From assembly GCA_002501065.1 (NCBI GenBank), contig DLRK01000144.1:35286-50414 (forward strand): DNA of 15,129 nucleotides, given 5' to 3'. The translations under genes were made by a program, and so were the position numbers. This document shows, piece after piece, positions 13,859-15,129 of this stretch. Numbering within the stretch: position 1 is the first letter of the stretch; each line of letters opens with the position of its first letter. This stretch comes from Akkermansiaceae bacterium UBA7890 (GTDB lineage: Bacteria; Verrucomicrobiota; Verrucomicrobiia; Verrucomicrobiales; Akkermansiaceae). The notes beneath the pieces are model-generated. The model saw only the letters and a program-made list of their open reading frames with translations. It did not search any database and was not told the DNA's origin.

Positions 13859-14293
13859 TTAATCGAATACTTCGCTCTCGCCGAAGAAACGGCGGAGCTC
13901 GATTGCTGCTGACTCCGGGCTGTCGGAGGCGTGGCAGATGTTACGCATCTTGGAAAACTGGTCCTTGCTGCCGTAGTCGCCCCGGATGGTTCCGGGGGCC
14001 GCCTCGTTGGAGTCGGTTGGTCCCAGAATCTTTCGGACGCGGCTGATGGCGTCCTCCCCCTCCAGCGCCAGGGCGATGATGGGTGTTTCCTGCATGAAGG
14101 CCTGAATGGCGGGGAAAAACTTGAGGTGTGTGATGTGGGCGTAATGTTCGGCCAGCAATTCCTCGGAAGCCCTGAGCATCTTGAGACCACGGATTCGGAA
14201 GCCTTCCTTGAGGTAGCGGTCGAGTACCACGCCGGTGATCCCCTGTTGAATGCCGTCGGGCTTGAACAGAATCAGAGTTGTTTCGCTTGCCAT
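13859..14293 (-). CDS. ndk: Nucleoside diphosphate kinase
   Basis: A 144-residue enzyme, the normal Ndk length, that moves the gamma-phosphate between NTPs and NDPs through a phospho-histidine. The start MASETTLILFKPDG gives the conserved FKPD Lys (K11). ALEGEDAISRVRKILGPTD is the nucleotide-binding segment, and TIRGDYG the following loop. The catalytic His is H121 in RNICHASDSPESAAIEL. Compared with the common RGDF-x5-RN-x2-HGSDS spacing, this protein has about four extra residues (GSKDQFSKM) and Ala in place of Gly after the His. Both look tolerable, as all key residues are kept. The ATG at 14293 was chosen over an upstream one 45 bp away, whose extension is a Ser/Pro-rich non-family tail. 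The leader is C/T-rich (CCCTCCGCCCTCCG), with no Shine-Dalgarno. The lysozyme-like gene ends 76 bp upstream; co-transcription is possible. Confidence 0.96.
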   Translation of the reverse strand: MASETTLILFKPDGIQQGITGVVLDRYLKEGFRIRGLKMLRASEELLAEHYAHITHLKFFPAIQAFMQETPIIALALEGEDAISRVRKILGPTDSNEAAPGTIRGDYGSKDQFSKMRNICHASDSPESAAIELRRFFGESEVFD

Positions 14294-14369
14294 CGGAGGG
14301 CGGAGGGTCGGGGAGAGTGGAGAAGAAGTCAAAGGCAATGGCCGGGCAGAAAGGTGAAAAGTTCAGAGG

Positions 14370-15129
14370 CTAGAGCGACCTGGCGTAGGTGTCGCAGCGG
14401 TTGTGCCAGCCGGCAGTCCAACGCCTTTCGCCCCGCGCCGGTGGCGAGTTCCTCACCCTCAGGTCGAGACACCGTTTGGCCGCAGCGGCAAACTCCCGCG
14501 CCGCGGCCTGGCCCGGGGAAACGTCAGCCATGTCCATGAGGACCCACATGAGTCCCCAGCCCTGGCCCTTGTAGCGCTCGCGGGGGTTGGTGCCGTCGCC
14601 CTTGAAATTGACGTAGTCGATGAGGGCGTAGAGGCCGTTGGGAGTGGTGGCCACCTTGTCGTAGTTGACGGTGATGCGCGCTCGCCGGGTGGTGGGGGCA
14701 GCGGCCATGATCCTGGGCAGGGCGGCACGCGATTTGGCCATGATGAACTCGGTCTGCAGGTTGATGCTGGCGGCCAGCCACGTGCGAAGGCCCGAGAGTG
14801 CAGCCGCATTGAAATCGCGCTGGAACACCTTGCGATCGGACCAGGGACAATCGGGGAGGAGGGCAACGGCCGGAATCCCCCGCACGCCCCTGCCTTGTGC
14901 GAATCTGATGAATTCAGGCCAGGTCTCGGTCCAGCGCCCGTCGAATCCGCGGGGATACCAGATGAAATGTCCGATTCCGAGCGAAGGGAACTCTTCGCCT
15001 TCGTTCCAGTGGGTGAGTCCACTCACTTTGCCACCCGATTCATTCTGCCAGATTTTCATGCCAACGGCCCGCCGCTGGGCACCGTTCAGGGTAACGCCTC
15101 GGGGCGGAGCGGTGCGCGCCCCGGTCCGG
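14370..15129 (-). CDS. Lysozyme-like conserved protein, 5' end missing
   Basis: The frame is open to the window edge. The ATG at 15059 is internal: the preceding codons read GVTLNGAQRRAVG and continue the family sequence. About 253 residues are visible. The segment KIWQNESGG...LTHWNEGEEFPSLGIGHFIWYP resembles the E-x(n)-SLGIGH / TIGYGH arrangement of GH24-type lysozymes, with the Glu of NESGG as possible acid. Later conserved-looking stretches are LVDYVNFKGDGTNPRERYKGQGWGL and NSPPARGERRWTAGWHNR. I recall this family as conserved but unnamed in planctomycetes and Verrucomicrobiota. A peptidoglycan-cleaving role is inference from the resemblance. The N-terminus, and any signal peptide, lies beyond the window, so localisation cannot be judged. 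Confidence 0.7.
   Translation of the reverse strand, partial: RTGARTAPPRGVTLNGAQRRAVGMKIWQNESGGKVSGLTHWNEGEEFPSLGIGHFIWYPRGFDGRWTETWPEFIRFAQGRGVRGIPAVALLPDCPWSDRKVFQRDFNAAALSGLRTWLAASINLQTEFIMAKSRAALPRIMAAAPTTRRARITVNYDKVATTPNGLYALIDYVNFKGDGTNPRERYKGQGWGLMWVLMDMADVSPGQAAAREFAAAAKRCLDLRVRNSPPARGERRWTAGWHNRCDTYARSL

Noticed and set aside
1..15129. CRISPR array, tRNA genes, insertion sequences, prophage or toxin-antitoxin genes
   Set aside because: No regularly spaced repeats, cloverleaf-like segments, transposase motifs or terminal inverted repeats were seen on either strand.

Overview
The window is GC-rich, gene-dense bacterial chromosome with no mobile element, tRNA, rRNA or CRISPR array. 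The gene families (a TIGR03790 protein, a YtqB/MnmM-type methylase, a small 'MGERDLGTQP'-type helix-turn-helix protein, a lysozyme-like 'SLGIGHFIWYP' protein) and the many starts without a Shine-Dalgarno sequence but with C/T-rich leaders suggest the Planctomycetota-Verrucomicrobiota group, most likely a member of Verrucomicrobiota. That assignment is inference, not proof.

Left part (1-6.3 kb). The 3' part of a polysaccharide deacetylase gene runs into a convergent minus-strand unit of three genes read in the order GtrA-like membrane protein, PhnP/RNase Z-like metallo-hydrolase, secreted TIGR03790 protein. The last two overlap by ATGA. Divergent from the unit, behind a fair promoter, is recN (DNA double-strand break repair). 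A minus-strand lipoprotein gene with a C-terminal membrane anchor follows, convergent with recN.

Middle part (6.4-12.1 kb). This is the most interesting stretch. It carries three relatives of the six-gene ebo metabolite-traffic cluster, split over two divergent units. On the minus strand, an eboE-like TIM-barrel gene is followed 34 bp later by an eboC-like UbiA prenyltransferase gene. On the plus strand, an uncharacterised 88-residue protein is followed 45 bp later by an eboB-like TatD metal hydrolase and then by an SLC13-type transporter with two RCK_C domains. A small helix-turn-helix protein gene sits at the divergence point. No eboA, eboD or eboF is visible in the window.

Right part (12.2-15.1 kb). 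An FAD-dependent DAO-family oxidoreductase is followed after 10 bp by an MnmM/YtqB-type methyltransferase. Together they look like a split version of the two activities fused in enterobacterial MnmC, that is, a candidate tRNA wobble-uridine (mnm5) maturation operon. Convergent with them, beyond a GC-rich hairpin, are ndk (nucleoside diphosphate kinase) and, upstream of it, a lysozyme-like protein gene cut by the window edge. No gene-free stretch exceeds about 140 bases.
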